NCBI GenBank assembly: GCA_033675265.1
Contig: JAUJYZ010000416.1
Span: forward strand, 232,501 to 296,500
Direction: 5' to 3'
DNA: 64,000 bases
DNA from: Actinostola sp. cb2023
Lineage: Eukaryota > Cnidaria > Anthozoa > Actiniaria > Actinostolidae
Under the pieces are notes generated by a model, which worked only from the letters and a program-made list of their open reading frames with translations, ran no database searches and had not been told where the DNA came from. Positions 45,309 through 56,243 of this stretch are shown here, in pieces. Position 1 is the stretch's first letter. The number at the start of each line of letters is the position of its first letter. The translations under genes and the position numbers were made by a program.

Positions 45309-47162
45309 ATGGAAAGTTTTCCTAACTTTTCGATCGGAATGGAATTTCTAGTCCCTGAAAACGATAACAATGTAAATGGAGCAAAGTCGTCGCGTTTCGC
45401 TAATTTATCGGAGTCCGAGATGCAACAAATTCTGGCGGACAGACATTCGGCAAAAACAAAACAAACCACCAATTGGTCTGTGGGAACATTTAAAGGTAGG
45501 CTTTAATAGTGAAACATTTATTAAATACTGATTTATTCAATTAACTAACATTATGATAAAGATACTCGATATTCAGTAACCTAGAATGGTCAAGATATTA
45601 AAACCGTACAACCGTACAACCGTATACAATCTTCCCGGGAATCTGACAATTTACTGCGATTCTCAGTATTACGCGAACTCAGACCAAGCAGTCGGCTGGA
45701 ACTTGGTTTTTCGTTGCTATCAAACGAACATAAACAATCAGTAAACTTAAAAATAATAGTCAGAAGACCCACCAAATGGAAACCAAATATGATTTTGAGC
45801 TAAATTATGTATCATTTGGTCGAAGAATGTATTTAGTTTTGAATTTGTTTGAGTTTTGAATTTGATTGACGGCAGCGAAAAACCTAGTTCCAGCTGTTTG
45901 AATGTCTGAGTTCGTATAATACTGAGAATTGCAGTAAAAACATTGTTTTGTTTGCTTTCGTCGATAAAAACACATGAAAGTGTACTTACTATTAAATGGA
46001 TTTTATCTTGAATTCAGCTTGGTGTAAGGAGAAACAAATACAAACACCGCTTGAAGCATTCTCGATCGGCCAACTCGATGTAAACCTTCGCAGATTTTAC
46101 GCGGAGGCCAGAAATAAATCTGGAGAAGTCTATAGCAAATCAACACTCCTTGGTTTTCGTCACTCCCTTGAAATATATCTCAATGCGCCACCACTAAACA
46201 GAAGCATAAAGTTGTCCTCAGACCCACGGTTTAAGAGGTCAAACGAGATGTTGAATGCACAAATTATCAACTTGAAGCGCCAAGGGAAAGAAAATGTGAC
46301 ACACAAACCAGCCATTGAAAACGAAGACCTGTTGAAGTTGAAGTCCTCGGTAGTCCTCGCACTCAGCAACCCACTTGCCCTTCTTCGAAACGTATGGTTT
46401 CACGTGGTTCTTTTCTTTTGTAGAAGAGGAAGAGAAGGACAAAGACAACTGAAACCATCCAGCTTCAAGTTTGAAGTCGATCCAAGTGGTCGAAAGTTCG
46501 TGACAATGACACATGACGAACTCACCAAGAACCATCCCGGTGGAGTAGGCGACGTTTCAAGCACAGAAAAGTACGCCAGAATGTACGAGACGGAAGACGT
46601 AAATGACGGATACAAGGCCTTAGAGTTGTATATATCCAAGTTAAACCCGAAGTGCGATTCACTCTTTCAGTATCCTAGAAGAAACTGGAGTGTTGATGAC
46701 AGCGACAACGTATGGTATGAAGCGCGTCCACTCGGAGTAAACAAGCTTGACGGCGGTATGATGAAAGCTATCAGTGAAGAAGCACAGCTATCAAAACTCT
46801 ACACCAACCACTGCATCAGGGCGACAGCCATAACTCTATGGTCAAATGCAGGAATCCCAAACCGACACATTATGGCGATCTCAGGCCACAGGAACGAACA
46901 AAGTTTGTCACACTACAACACTCGTCCTTCTACATCACAACTACGAAACTGCAGCGAAGTCCTGTCGAGAAGCCTGGTAACCGGTACCTCGGAGAGTGAT
47001 TATACAACTATTATCCACAAAGAAGTTCAAAATCACAGCTTGGTGGTCACTCAATCTGACAAAACCACGGCAAATCCATTTGGCTCCATATTTACCAACT
47101 GCACCGTTCAAAACGTCAACATCGTTATGAATACAAACTCCGCCGATGGCGATGGCCGTTGA
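45309..47162 (+). CDS. Crypton-like (DUF3504-type) tyrosine recombinase, two exons
   Basis: Exon 1 (45309-45495) starts MESFPNFS and includes TNWSVGTFK. It is joined at phase 1 to exon 2 (46018-47162) by GTAGGC and TTCAG. The product is about 444 residues with no internal stop. Exon 2 starts AWCKEKQIQTPLEAFS and carries the catalytic set: Arg in FFCRRGREG, the HCIR box in TNHCIRAT, His in SGHRNE and nucleophile Tyr in LSHYNT. The C-terminus has FGSIFTNCTVQNV. Cryptons move by site-specific recombination through a circular intermediate. This copy looks intact, sits in an intron in the same orientation as the host gene, and has a 522-bp intron of its own holding a foldback. A domesticated single-copy gene is an alternative, but the related fragments in the window favour a mobile family. 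Confidence 0.85.
45640..45945. repeat. Foldback within the recombinase intron
   Basis: TTTACTGCGATTCTCAGTATT and the following ACTCAGAC...GCTGGAACT segment return inverted near 45880-45940 (AATACTGAGAATTGCAGTAA). The arms are about 80 bp. It is a small MITE-like insertion between the two exons. Confidence 0.7.
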
Positions 47163-47439
47163 CTTTGACTGATTTCCTTTTACTCAATCAAGATATCCAC
47201 AACCATTTGTGTATTATTACTTTTAAACTGTTTGATATCTTGAATGTTTTCTATGACACTTTTGTTGAGATAAAATGGTTCTGCTCGATTTTCTGTCACG
47301 TACATTTGTCAAGACAGTCTAGCGTGATTGTAATTAGCCAATTAGAACGTTTGTTTATCAAAATTTCGCAATAAGAGAATTTAACATTCAATCAGAAATA
47401 AAAGTTATCGTCATTCTTTATCGTCGCTATGTTATAAAA

Positions 47440-47628
47440 GAATTGGTTCATGCTTTTAGCTGTGCGTCTTTCGAGTTATGGATGCACTTGGGAAGTTTGG
47501 AGAGCACTCGAGCAGCTAGAGTTGCTCTCGGCTACGCCTCGAGCAACTCTTACGCTTCTCTCGTGCTCTCCAAACTTCCCGCGTGCATCCATAACTCGAT
47601 AGACGCACGCTAAGCATGAACCAATTCT
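47440..47628. repeat. Right-end hairpin of Crypton-like element with terminal site
   Basis: Arms of about 80 bp (GAATTGGTTCATGC, the GTGCATCCATAACTCG site, GGAAGTTTGGAGAGCAC) pair around a loop with CTCGGCTACGCCTCGAG. The site therefore occurs twice here, inverted, and once more as a direct repeat at 45181. Confidence 0.75.
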
Positions 47629-47768
47629 TAAATTGGTTTAATACGATGATAATTTCGGACGCCTCGATTAACTTCAGGAAATGAATGCTTTTTTACTGTC
47701 CAGTTCGTCATACCATATACTTTTATAATGCATTACGTATATACTAAATGATGATGATCGTTAATTAG

Positions 47769-47996
47769 GAGTCGTTCAATTAAAAGTGGGACGTCAAATA
47801 TCTAACATGACAGGAGTAGCACCCGCTATAGGATATTTAAACATGTGGTCGTTCGAAAAGAGTGCTGATGAGATCGCTAGTATGGCAGATGGATGTGGAA
47901 GAGGGTATCGACAAGCAGTTCGTTGGAAACAATTCCCCGCTTTACTGAAGGAAAATGTTAAGATTGAAAGACCAGCAAGTTGCAAAACTGTGAAAG
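47769..47996 (+). CDS. Exon: pentraxin-like domain, final segment
   Basis: A phase 1-1 exon of 228 bp. VVQLKVGRQISNM and then GYLNMWSFEKSADEIASMAD with GCGRGY match the pentraxin ending (FxGxLxxFNxWxxxLxxxxIxxMxxxC). A basic tail with one more Cys follows before donor GTAGAG. Confidence 0.85.
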
Positions 47997-48076
47997 GTAG
48001 AGGTAACTTAATTACATGCGGTATCTCCATAATTTATCAAAATACCCCCTAATTTAGTATAGATTTACTGGTAATT

Positions 48077-48232
48077 GGATGGTGGATGGTGGATGGTGGA
48101 TGGTGGATGGTGGATGGTGGATGGTGGATGGTGGATGGTGGATGGTGGATGGTGGATGGTGGATGGTGGATGGTGGATGGTGGATGGTGGATGGTGGATG
48201 GTGGATGGTGGATGGTGGATGGTGGATGGTGG
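48077..48232 (+). repeat. (GGATGGT)n heptamer array
   Basis: About 22 perfect 7-bp units, running directly into the next hexamer array. Confidence 0.97.
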
Positions 48233-48726
48233 ATGTAGATGTAGATGTAGATGTAGATGTAGATGTAGATGTAGATGTAGATGTAGATGTAGATGTAGAT
48301 GTAGATGTAGATGTAGATGTAGATGTAGATGTAGATGTAGATGTAGATGTAGATGTAGATGTAGATGTAGATGTAGATGTAGATGTAGATGTAGATGTAG
48401 ATGTAGATGTAGATGTAGATGTAGATGTAGATGTAGATGTAGATGTAGATGTAGATGTAGATGTAGATGTAGATGTAGATGTAGATGTAGATGTAGATGT
48501 AGATGTAGATGTAGATGTAGATGTAGATGTAGATGTAGATGTAGATGTAGATGTAGATGTAGATGTAGATGTAGATGTAGATGTAGATGTAGATGTAGAT
48601 GTAGATGTAGATGTAGATGTAGATGTAGATGTAGATGTAGATGTAGATGTAGATGTAGATGTAGATGTAGATGTAGATGTAGATGTAGATGTAGATGTAG
48701 ATGTAGATGTAGATGTAGATGTAGAT
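48233..48726 (+). repeat. (GTAGAT)n hexamer array
   Basis: About 82 units without visible errors. ORFs in all frames are artefacts. Confidence 0.97.
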
Positions 48727-48768
48727 TTGTACAATAACATACACATTTCTCGCGCGCTGATTGGTTAA

Positions 48769-49125
48769 TTTTCATCATCAATAAGAGGACAGACAGATAC
48801 AAACAAAATGGCGCGTACAAAGCTGAAGATCGATGGAGAAAACATTCATCAATGGACGATTTTCCTTCGTTCCAAGTTGGATTTCTTGAGTAAATTTCAG
48901 ATGAAAAACTATGCTTGTCTCTGGAGGAAGTTGAGTCAGAACAGAAAGTAAATGATAGCGTTCGCTTTGCGACACTAAATGACTACGAACTGCACGAAAT
49001 AGTTATGAAATTCGTAAGAGAAATACAAGATGGTGTGTACATAAATAAACATGTTTGAATGATTTTTGTTATTGTAAAAAAAAATTGACTTCACTTTTTA
49101 TGCGTCTGTCCTCTTATTGACGATA
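48769..49125 (+). pseudogene. Mini Crypton-like derivative bounded by inverted repeats
   Basis: Ends ATCAATAAGAGGACAGAC and GTCTGTCCTCTTATTGACG are inverted. Inside, an ATG frame (48854) reads MDDFPSFQVGFLE, an in-frame stop, then LCLSLEEVESEQ, VNDSVRFATLNDYELHEIVM and VREIQDG before a GTGTGT donor-like site. This parallels exon 1 of the intact recombinase (MESFPNFS...SRFANLSESEMQQI). Only the first exon is retained; an inverted CCAAT box (GATTGGTT) lies just upstream at 48759. Confidence 0.65.
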
Positions 49126-49194
49126 AATTTCATAACATTGTCAAAGTAGTATGCGGATCCACTCGACTATCGTCTCGTGGATCCTTACACTACT

Positions 49195-49960
49195 GGATGT
49201 GGATGTGGATGTGGATGTGGATGTGGATGTGGATGTGGATGTGGATGTGGATGTGGATGTGGATGTGGATGTGGATGTGGATGTGGATGTGGATGTGGAT
49301 GTGGATGTGGATGTGGATGTGGATGTGGATGTGGATGTGGATGTGGATGTGGATGTGGATGTGGATGTGGATGTGGATGTGGATGTGGATGTGGATGTGG
49401 ATCGGATGTGGATCGGATGTGGATGTGGATGTGGATGTGGATGTGGATCGGATGTGGATCGGATGTGGATGTGGATGTGGATGTGGATGTGGATGTGGAT
49501 GTGGATGTGGATGTGGATGTGGATGTGGATGTGGATGTGGATGTGGATGTGGATGTGGATGTGGATGTGGATGTGGATGTGGATGTGGATGTGGATGTGG
49601 ATGTGGATGTGGATGTGGATGTGGATGTGGATGTGGATGTGGATGTGGATGTGGATGTGGATGTGGATGTGGATCGGATGTGGATGTGGATGTGGATGTG
49701 GATGTGGATGTGGATGTGGATGTGGATGTGGATGTGGATGTGGATGTGGATGTGGATGTGGATGTGGATGTGGATGTGGATGTGGATGTGGATGTGGTTG
49801 TGGATGTGGATGTGGATGTGGATGTGGATGTGGATGTGGATGTGGATGTGGATGTGGATGTGGATGTGGATGTGGATGTGGATGTGGATGTGGATGTGGA
49901 TGTGGATGTGGATGTGGATGTGGATGTGGATGTCGATGTGGATGTGGATGTGGATGTGGA
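49195..49960 (+). repeat. (GGATGT)n hexamer array with GGATCGGATGT variants
   Basis: About 127 units over 766 bp. Five interruptions by GGATC, at about 49399, 49410, 49446, 49457 and 49673, shift the frame. Single variants GGTTGT (about 49796) and CGATGT (about 49934) occur. It ends 66 bp before a MAM exon. Confidence 0.96.
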
Positions 49961-50025
49961 TGATATTTCCCTTAGTCTCATTCTTCTCTTTGGTCATTGC
50001 TCTTGTGTTTTTTTATTTTGTTTAG

Positions 50026-50273
50026 AGAAACTCATGTTATTGAAAGGTTCCTCTGCAATTACTTTGACAAGTCCAATGTTCAACTGGACTTCAACATTTC
50101 CTAGTTTATGTTTTACGTTTCGATACATGAAGTTCGGACAAGGGACACAGACATTGAAGGTTTCCATTAAAACTTCTGAAGAAGCGATAGTTCCTGTTTG
50201 GACTGATAAAGATAATAATAAAAGCGAATGGAAGTACGGACAAGTACCAATCAGGTCAATGGCTCCTTTTCAG
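50026..50273 (+). CDS. Exon: last MAM domain, central segment
   Basis: A phase 1-0 exon of 248 bp (acceptor TTGTTTAG, donor GTAAGC). LCFTFRYMKFGQGTQTLKVS and EWKYGQVPI match the MAM strands seen in the first MAM (CLQFWYHMYG, VWRFGQTPL). The leading MAM exon was not found upstream; that intron is filled by arrays and a Crypton fragment. Confidence 0.85.
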
Positions 50274-50568
50274 GTAAGCAAAATAGATACACATTTTGCT
50301 GTTTTAATTGGATTGGGTATACACCGAGTTAATTCTCGAAATTTTCTTATCGTAAGGCTTGTGAAACTTCCAGAAGTAGTCCTCCTTTCGTTTTATCCTC
50401 GAGTGTATACTAAATGTTGTAATACAAGTAAGCTAATGTTTTACTCCTTCAATTTCGCCGGCTCAGCTTCAAAAACCTGTCCACTTACATAACACTTTAT
50501 TATTTCAAGTACCTTCGGTGATTTTTAAATTACATATTTGATTGTTCTGTGTTCTTGTTCATTTTTAG

Positions 50569-50674
50569 ATAAAGATCCACGGCTCAATCGACAACGCACC
50601 TGGCTACATAGTTCTTGGTTTATACGCTTACAAGACAAATGATATATGTCGTTTAGAAACTTTGTTGAAACCGG
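50569..50674 (+). CDS. Exon: last MAM domain, final segment
   Basis: A phase 0-1 exon of 106 bp. IKIHGSIDNAPGYIVLGLYA followed by a Cys matches the MAM final strand pattern (GxxxGxIxLxxI). The IAxDDI acidic pair is replaced by LGLYA. The donor is GTACGT. Confidence 0.8.
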
Positions 50675-50869
50675 GTACGTACCGATTGTTGCTCTTAAGC
50701 TTATACATTTAATAACGAAAGACAATATCAATTTTAAAAGCGTAAATAAAATGCTATTACTTTGCGAGACGTGATAACTCCTGATTGCCCGGGTTATTTT
50801 CGTGCCCACGCGATCCGATAATAATTACGACCTTTCCATGACATTAATTACAGTTTTTGTCACTGATAA

Positions 50870-52315
50870 AGTACTGGTCCCAGTTGCACGAACGGTGAAT
50901 AGCGCTCTTCACCGGCTAAGTGTTATCCAACGGGTAAAACTGATGCAGTTATCCTATAGATGTTATCAAGAGACCATGAGGGACAGAGAGGGAGTCTCGC
51001 GCTATTCTTGGGATATCTTAATTTCGCAAAATCTATTTTTAGAATGCGGACGTCCGAGACAACTAACTTCTAAACTGACTGCTTCTTTCATTAGCACCAA
51101 ATAATTATATAATTCTTCTTCCATTTGATACCTGCTTTCTGACCAGTGTTATTTTTCGTTTCCCTCAGAAATTCGTCGTATAAACTAACATATTCGTTTC
51201 AGCATCAACTGATTTAGAAATAATAGTACTTGATTCTGACTGAGCAAATCATAAACAAGCAGCGAATGCAAAATAACGGCTGATGCGGCCTCTATTTTAA
51301 ATGGTACTCAACTTGCGCTCAACTTTTTATTTTCACTGAAGCGTACATATAAGCCCACATGACTCAGTGAATCCAGTAAACGTTGAATCAAAACTTGAAT
51401 GAAGTAAACCGTAGTTTTTACAGAGATTTCAAGTCATTCATATGCCGTTATACACACAAAAAATATTCACAATCGATTTTTAAGTCATTTTAGGTAAAGA
51501 AAATACACAACAAACACGCTTACTTTCACTGCTTGTTTGATTCACTCGCGACTCGTCTTGTCGCTTATCATCATGCAATTTCAGCAAATTTGTTTTTGAA
51601 TCAATAGCCTTGTGAAAACTCTTTAAATGCCACAACGATCATTAAGATACCATTAAACCATATCCAAGAATAAATTGAAGACACTTTCTGACGAAATAGT
51701 TTGACGAAAGAGACGAAAATACGTCTTTGAAAGTCTTCGGCATCCACACGCTAAAACAATCATGCAACATCCTTTTTGAAAAACCAGCAATTTTCACGAC
51801 TTTATCCTTAGGTTTTCCATCGGATTTACTACTTTAATGCACTTTGAAATCGATTACATGTATTCTTGGGAATGTTTTTCTTAATTGTTCAAGGCAGAAC
51901 AGCAAGAAGAAAGTACAAACAGTGACCTTCTTGTTGAGTTGGCAGTAGTTTTCGGCGTCCATGTATATAATGAATAATATATGTTGTTCATTCAATCTAC
52001 ACACCACAACACAAGGCGGCTTTTTGGACTCTGTTCAAACTTAAACAACTCCTTTCCATATAATTAAAATTCTTGCAATTATTTTTTGATGATTTGAGTC
52101 AAAATACTCGGCCATTAATAAAAAACAATACATCTGCTTTGAACCGGAAGTTAGTTTTCTCGGACGTCCGCATTCTAAAATTATATTTAGTGAAATTAAG
52201 ATATCCCAAGCCCTATACTGGAAGACTCCCTCTCTGTCCCTCATGGTCTCTTGATTTTATCCGTTGGATAGGACAGGTACGCGTGGATTCACCTTTCGTG
52301 CAACCGGGGCCTGAT
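50870..52315. mobile_element. 1.45-kb foldback/TIR element
   Basis: The left end (GTTGCACGAACGGTGAATAG, then TCCAACGG, AAGAGACCATGAGGGACAGA and GCGGACGTCCGAGA) returns inverted at 52135-52310. Arms are about 200 bp and somewhat diverged; the interior of about 1 kb has no recognisable ORF. Sequences of the TTGCACGAAAGGTG type are common dispersed repeats in invertebrate genomes. Confidence 0.8.
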
Positions 52316-52837
52316 TAATAAAGCAATAGGTCTTTATCAGGGGTATAATTACCGATTCGACAAACCTAAATAGTCGAATTGCTTAAGCTAATGAACGCGT
52401 TTGATAAAACATATATAACCCTCGGTGTTAATGCGTTGATTACTAACCTGGGTCAGTATATGTAATTATATGGTATGGAGTTACACTTAGGAGCATAGTC
52501 TTCTTAGTTTTAACTTCCCCTCAATAGAGAGGGAAGGAAATAAGTTAAACGAAGACTCTGCTCGCAGGGCAGCACGAAGTGCAATACTCCAGTTTCGAGT
52601 TGTTTACGCACCGCTGTACTCCTTGACAGAAGACGCGTTTGCCCACGCTTAGCCTCAATCCAGATAATAACCCGTGGAATTAAAAATGGTTTCTATTGTT
52701 GAATGCATGTCAACACTTTTTCGCGTTCTCGTCGGTATTTGTGGATAATTTACACTGAATTGAGGCTAAGCCTGAGCAAACGGAACACATGCACTAGATC
52801 CCAATGACCAAAACCAGGTCAAGATTTGAATAACAAT

Positions 52838-52990
52838 AGATGCCTCGTTCTACAAAGACATGTCCTGAATATGTTTTTGTAGAACGAGGCATATGTAATA
52901 TATACAATATGAGCGGCCGATCTGTATTGGAAGATACAATGGCGAGCCGAAGGCGAACCATTGTATCTCCCAATACAGATCGGACGCGAA
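52838..52990. repeat. Two adjacent hairpins at left end of deleted Crypton-like copy
   Basis: TGCCTCGTTCTACAAA pairs across a short loop (52840-52890). Then GCGGCCGATCTGTATTGG pairs around a GGCGAGCCGAAGGCGAA loop (about 52911-52985). Part of the second stem recurs at 53724-53760. Confidence 0.75.
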
Positions 52991-53305
52991 TACTGTATAT
53001 GGCTTATGATATTCATCAATATAGCTATTGTTTGCTCACAATAGAAAAAAATCAGTTCGTTTAAGATACTTTGAAAGATAACATTGAAGTTATGTAACTC
53101 TGTTATAATGATCTTTTGTGGAATTCTATGGCTTTGTTCTTAAGAAAAAGACGTTGATTACTGATCCTTTCATATCGTAACAATGCTAGAGAGGGGTGAT
53201 GTAATACACAGTCAGTTAATTAATGAAGTAGCTATTGTTCTCGGCCCGCTGGACCGGTAAGATCAATTTCGAAATTCAGTTCATTCTTGCTTCTGAACGG
53301 AAAGG

Positions 53306-53566
53306 ATGGCTAGGAATTTTCGACAGCCTAAAACTCTGACTGATGAAGAAGTTTGGTTGAAAGGGACCGTACCGAAAAATACGATGCACACTACGAAATG
53401 GAGCGTAAAGATTTTTCAAGACTGGCAGAAAGCTAGAGGCAACAAAGTAGTAAAACACGAGACTGTTGGTTTTCCATGCAGTGATATTGAAGCCGTCGAA
53501 GACCTCACTATCAATCTAACAGAAATGTCTTCACATACACTTAATTTTTGGCTGACGAAATTTTAA
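53306..53566 (+). pseudogene. Crypton-like recombinase N-terminal exon (deleted copy)
   Basis: An 86-codon ORF with MARNFRQPKTLTDEEVWLKG, TKWSVKIFQDWQKARGNK and VGFPCSDIEAVEDL. It is similar to the fragment at 30053 and to exon 1 of the intact element in the WSVxxFxxW core. The segment with the first catalytic Arg is absent before the C-terminal piece. Confidence 0.75.
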
Positions 53567-53819
53567 GGTTGGAGAAGTTGTTAACAAGAATGGAAGGCGC
53601 TATCCCCCTAAATCACTTTACGTAATTGTGTGTGGGATAAATAGACACCTACAATAAATCAACGTGGAGAATGCGGTGAATATTTTGAACAATAATGATC
53701 AAAGGTAATTGTACTTTGGAGATTTAAAGCTGTCTCCCAATACAGATCGGCCGCTCATATTGCATATATTACATATATATTTTTACAATTTTTAGATTTT
53801 GTATATTTCGAAAAGGCCT

Positions 53820-54465
53820 GGATGCCGAGATGATAGAGCCGGAGAAACTTGGAGTTACAGAAGAAACCCAAAAAGATCCCAGAGAGAACTTGCGCTACGT
53901 TCTTATTTCAGCATGGAGTTAAGGAAAGGATAATTCGAGAGCGAAAAGGTCATACGTCTAATGCTCTTTTTAAATATCAGTTACCAAGTAAAGAACAAAC
54001 TGAAAAAGCAAGCGCAGTTATTGGCCCTAGTATTGCAGTTGAAGAAAAAAAAGGAGGAGGAAGCAGTAGCTAGCTCAAATCAAAGCTGACTTTCCATCAT
54101 TTGAATGCAACTTTGACTTGGGGCGTGAAAATAACGCAGGAAAAGGTAATATTTTGCCATGCTCAGCCAGCAATCAGTTTCAGGATAATAGTAGTTTATT
54201 GCAGCCATCTAATTTTGAGTTTGATGTGGGCCAGTGATGAGCTCCTCGCTAATATTAGTTTGCCATCATGTTCAAGTTTTAGCGACTTTCAATTTGATGT
54301 ATCTGATAGGCTTTAGCGAATATGAATTTGCCATTTTTCAGCAATTTTGACATTGATGTATCAGATGAAGTTCTAGCATCTTTGAATATACCGAGGAACA
54401 TTACAAATAATGTTGCATCTAATGCAATCTTTAATAACTGTACGATTAACTTTAATTTAAAGTAG
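53820..54465 (+). pseudogene. Crypton-like recombinase C-terminal remnant
   Basis: TCATFLFQHGVKERIIRERK and GHTSNALFKYQ correspond to the region from the HxxR box to the Tyr nucleophile; the box His is not visible (PERT). The GH and the Tyr remain. Downstream, near 54410-54464, SNAIFNNCTINFNLK and a stop reproduce the family's C-terminal motif. Inactive. Confidence 0.7.
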
Positions 54466-55099
54466 TTTAGTAGTGTATGGGCGAAATATCCTTAGTAATT
54501 TGGGAAATAAATGATATATTTTGCGAATTGTGAATGTTTTTATTTTTATTTTCTATTCTTTTTAGGATGAATATTTAATAGATCTATTACGATTCTATAT
54601 TTTTTCTAACACACTAATAGATCTATTAAGATTCTATGTTTTTTCTAACATATTAAGTAGATCTAATTATCTATTATTATTATTCATCAACCCCAGCCTT
54701 TCCCTGCTGACTATTCAAACCCTCCCCGTACTTTTAGATTGTATTGGGGGATATAAGGGCAGACATGTGACCCAAATAGTGGTCAACGATTGGGTGTCTG
54801 CCTCATGAATTATTAATGAATATTATAACTAACAATAGTTCCTATTGTTATTCAAATCTTGACCTGGTTTTGGTCATTGGTCATTTTGTCAAGGAGTACA
54901 GCGGTGTCTAAACAACTCGAAACTACATTAGTGTTTTACTGCGAAATACGACACTCGTACGAACTACATCCGGGACTTCTGTGACATATTTTCCATATCC
55001 TTGGCGTTAGAAAGAAAGGTGGTGAGGAGTACGAATGTCTATATGATAAAAATAAAATTACACGTTGGCTTGAAAATATGACGTTTTTATATCCACTCG

Positions 55100-55900
55100 A
55101 AGATAAAGTTCATATCTTCGCGCCACCACCCATGCTCGAGAATCCATCGGTGATCTTCGGCGTGGGCTCGGATGAAACATCGCCCCGCCAGAGAACCGCT
55201 GGATAACTTACCTGCTAAAACGACTTCTGGGGCGTGAGATAATGCTGGCTTCTGATTGACCCTATTTTTTGCCACAAAAAAAATAGGGCCAATCAGAGCT
55301 CAGCCATATTTTCATTCATTAAAACGGACGCCGTTGGCAAAAATCAGAGTTGATAGCTAATGAAAGGACTGTTGAAAGATGGATCCAAGACATCAAAGTT
55401 GTTTACAATATATTTAAAAATATCTATGCATTTCGGTCATTCCCTGCACGGTTCATAGTCAGACAGACGTTCATAGAAAATCGAAGCAATGCTTTTTCGA
55501 TAAAAGTTTGAATATCAACAGAGACGACAGAGAAATCGGCCTGAACATGCCTGAACGGCAAATAAAAGACGTGCCCAGATTTTGTTTTAAAGTCTGGAAG
55601 TTTTGGTTGGAGACGACAAGTACGTTACCTTGTGCGAGCAGAGTCTTCTTTTGACCTCCTTCCCGAGAGTGTCACCCTCGCCCTTTTGATTTGATTTGAT
55701 TTGATTTGAGATCAAAAGAAGACTTACCTTACAAGCTGTCAAACCGTAATGAGATTATGTCTCCGTCCAGGTTGATGCGCTCGAGTGCATATCACGCCCC
55801 AGAAGTCGTTCTAGCAGGCAAGTTCTCCATCGGTTCTCTGGCGGGGCGATTTCCGAGCCCACGCCGAAGAGCACCGATGGATTCTCGAGCATGCGCGCCT
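55100..55900. repeat. Foldback element with arms of about 110 bp
   Basis: ACGCCCCAGAAGTCGTTCTA, TTCTCTGGCGGGGCGAT and CCACGCCGAAGA at 55787-55895 are inverted at about 55120-55245. GC-rich arms enclose AT-rich sequence with a (TTTGA)n run at 55688-55711. The HAPEVVLAGK frame on both strands is a symmetry artefact. Confidence 0.75.
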
Positions 55901-55913
55901 CCGTGTAATATCC

Positions 55914-56205
55914 TCTATATAGCTAATTGCATAATCGTTGTCGGATTGAAAAACATAAATCATAGAAGCTGAGACCGCAAGGATGGATGGGAAATCAGTT
56001 CATGGGCCACATTACATACAGATATATTCAATGTTCTCGCAGTTTTGAAGGTATATGAGCTATTTAACTAAGATCCTACAAGTCTGGATGAAAAGGTCGA
56101 TGATTTGACGATGTTATTTGAGAGTTTTAATTTCCCAGAATTCCTTTTGGTCATAGCTTTCATGATTTTCAACCCGACAACGATTATGCAATTAGCTATA
56201 TATAT
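55914..56205. repeat. Small foldback MITE
   Basis: TAGCTAATTGCATAATCGTT at the left (with GTCGG and an AACAT/ATCAT run) returns inverted at the right end, with arms of about 55 bp. Confidence 0.75.
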
Positions 56206-56243
56206 AAATACAAATATATAATATTATAATATTTAACGTTATT

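Larger units (their letters stand above)
52589..54930. repeat. Inverted repeats flanking a deleted Crypton-like copy
   Basis: AGTTTCGAGTTGTTT...ACCGCTGTACTCCTTGACA (52589-52628) is inverted at 54890-54930, and CCAATGACCAAAACCAGGTC (from 52800) is inverted at 54840-54878. Together they bracket hairpins and the recombinase fragments, suggesting one composite element of about 2.3 kb. Confidence 0.75.

Noticed and set aside
48049..50025. ORFs of 220-431 codons in several frames
   Set aside because: They follow the period-6 and period-7 arrays on both strands. The only real coding part is the MAM exon at 50026-50273.
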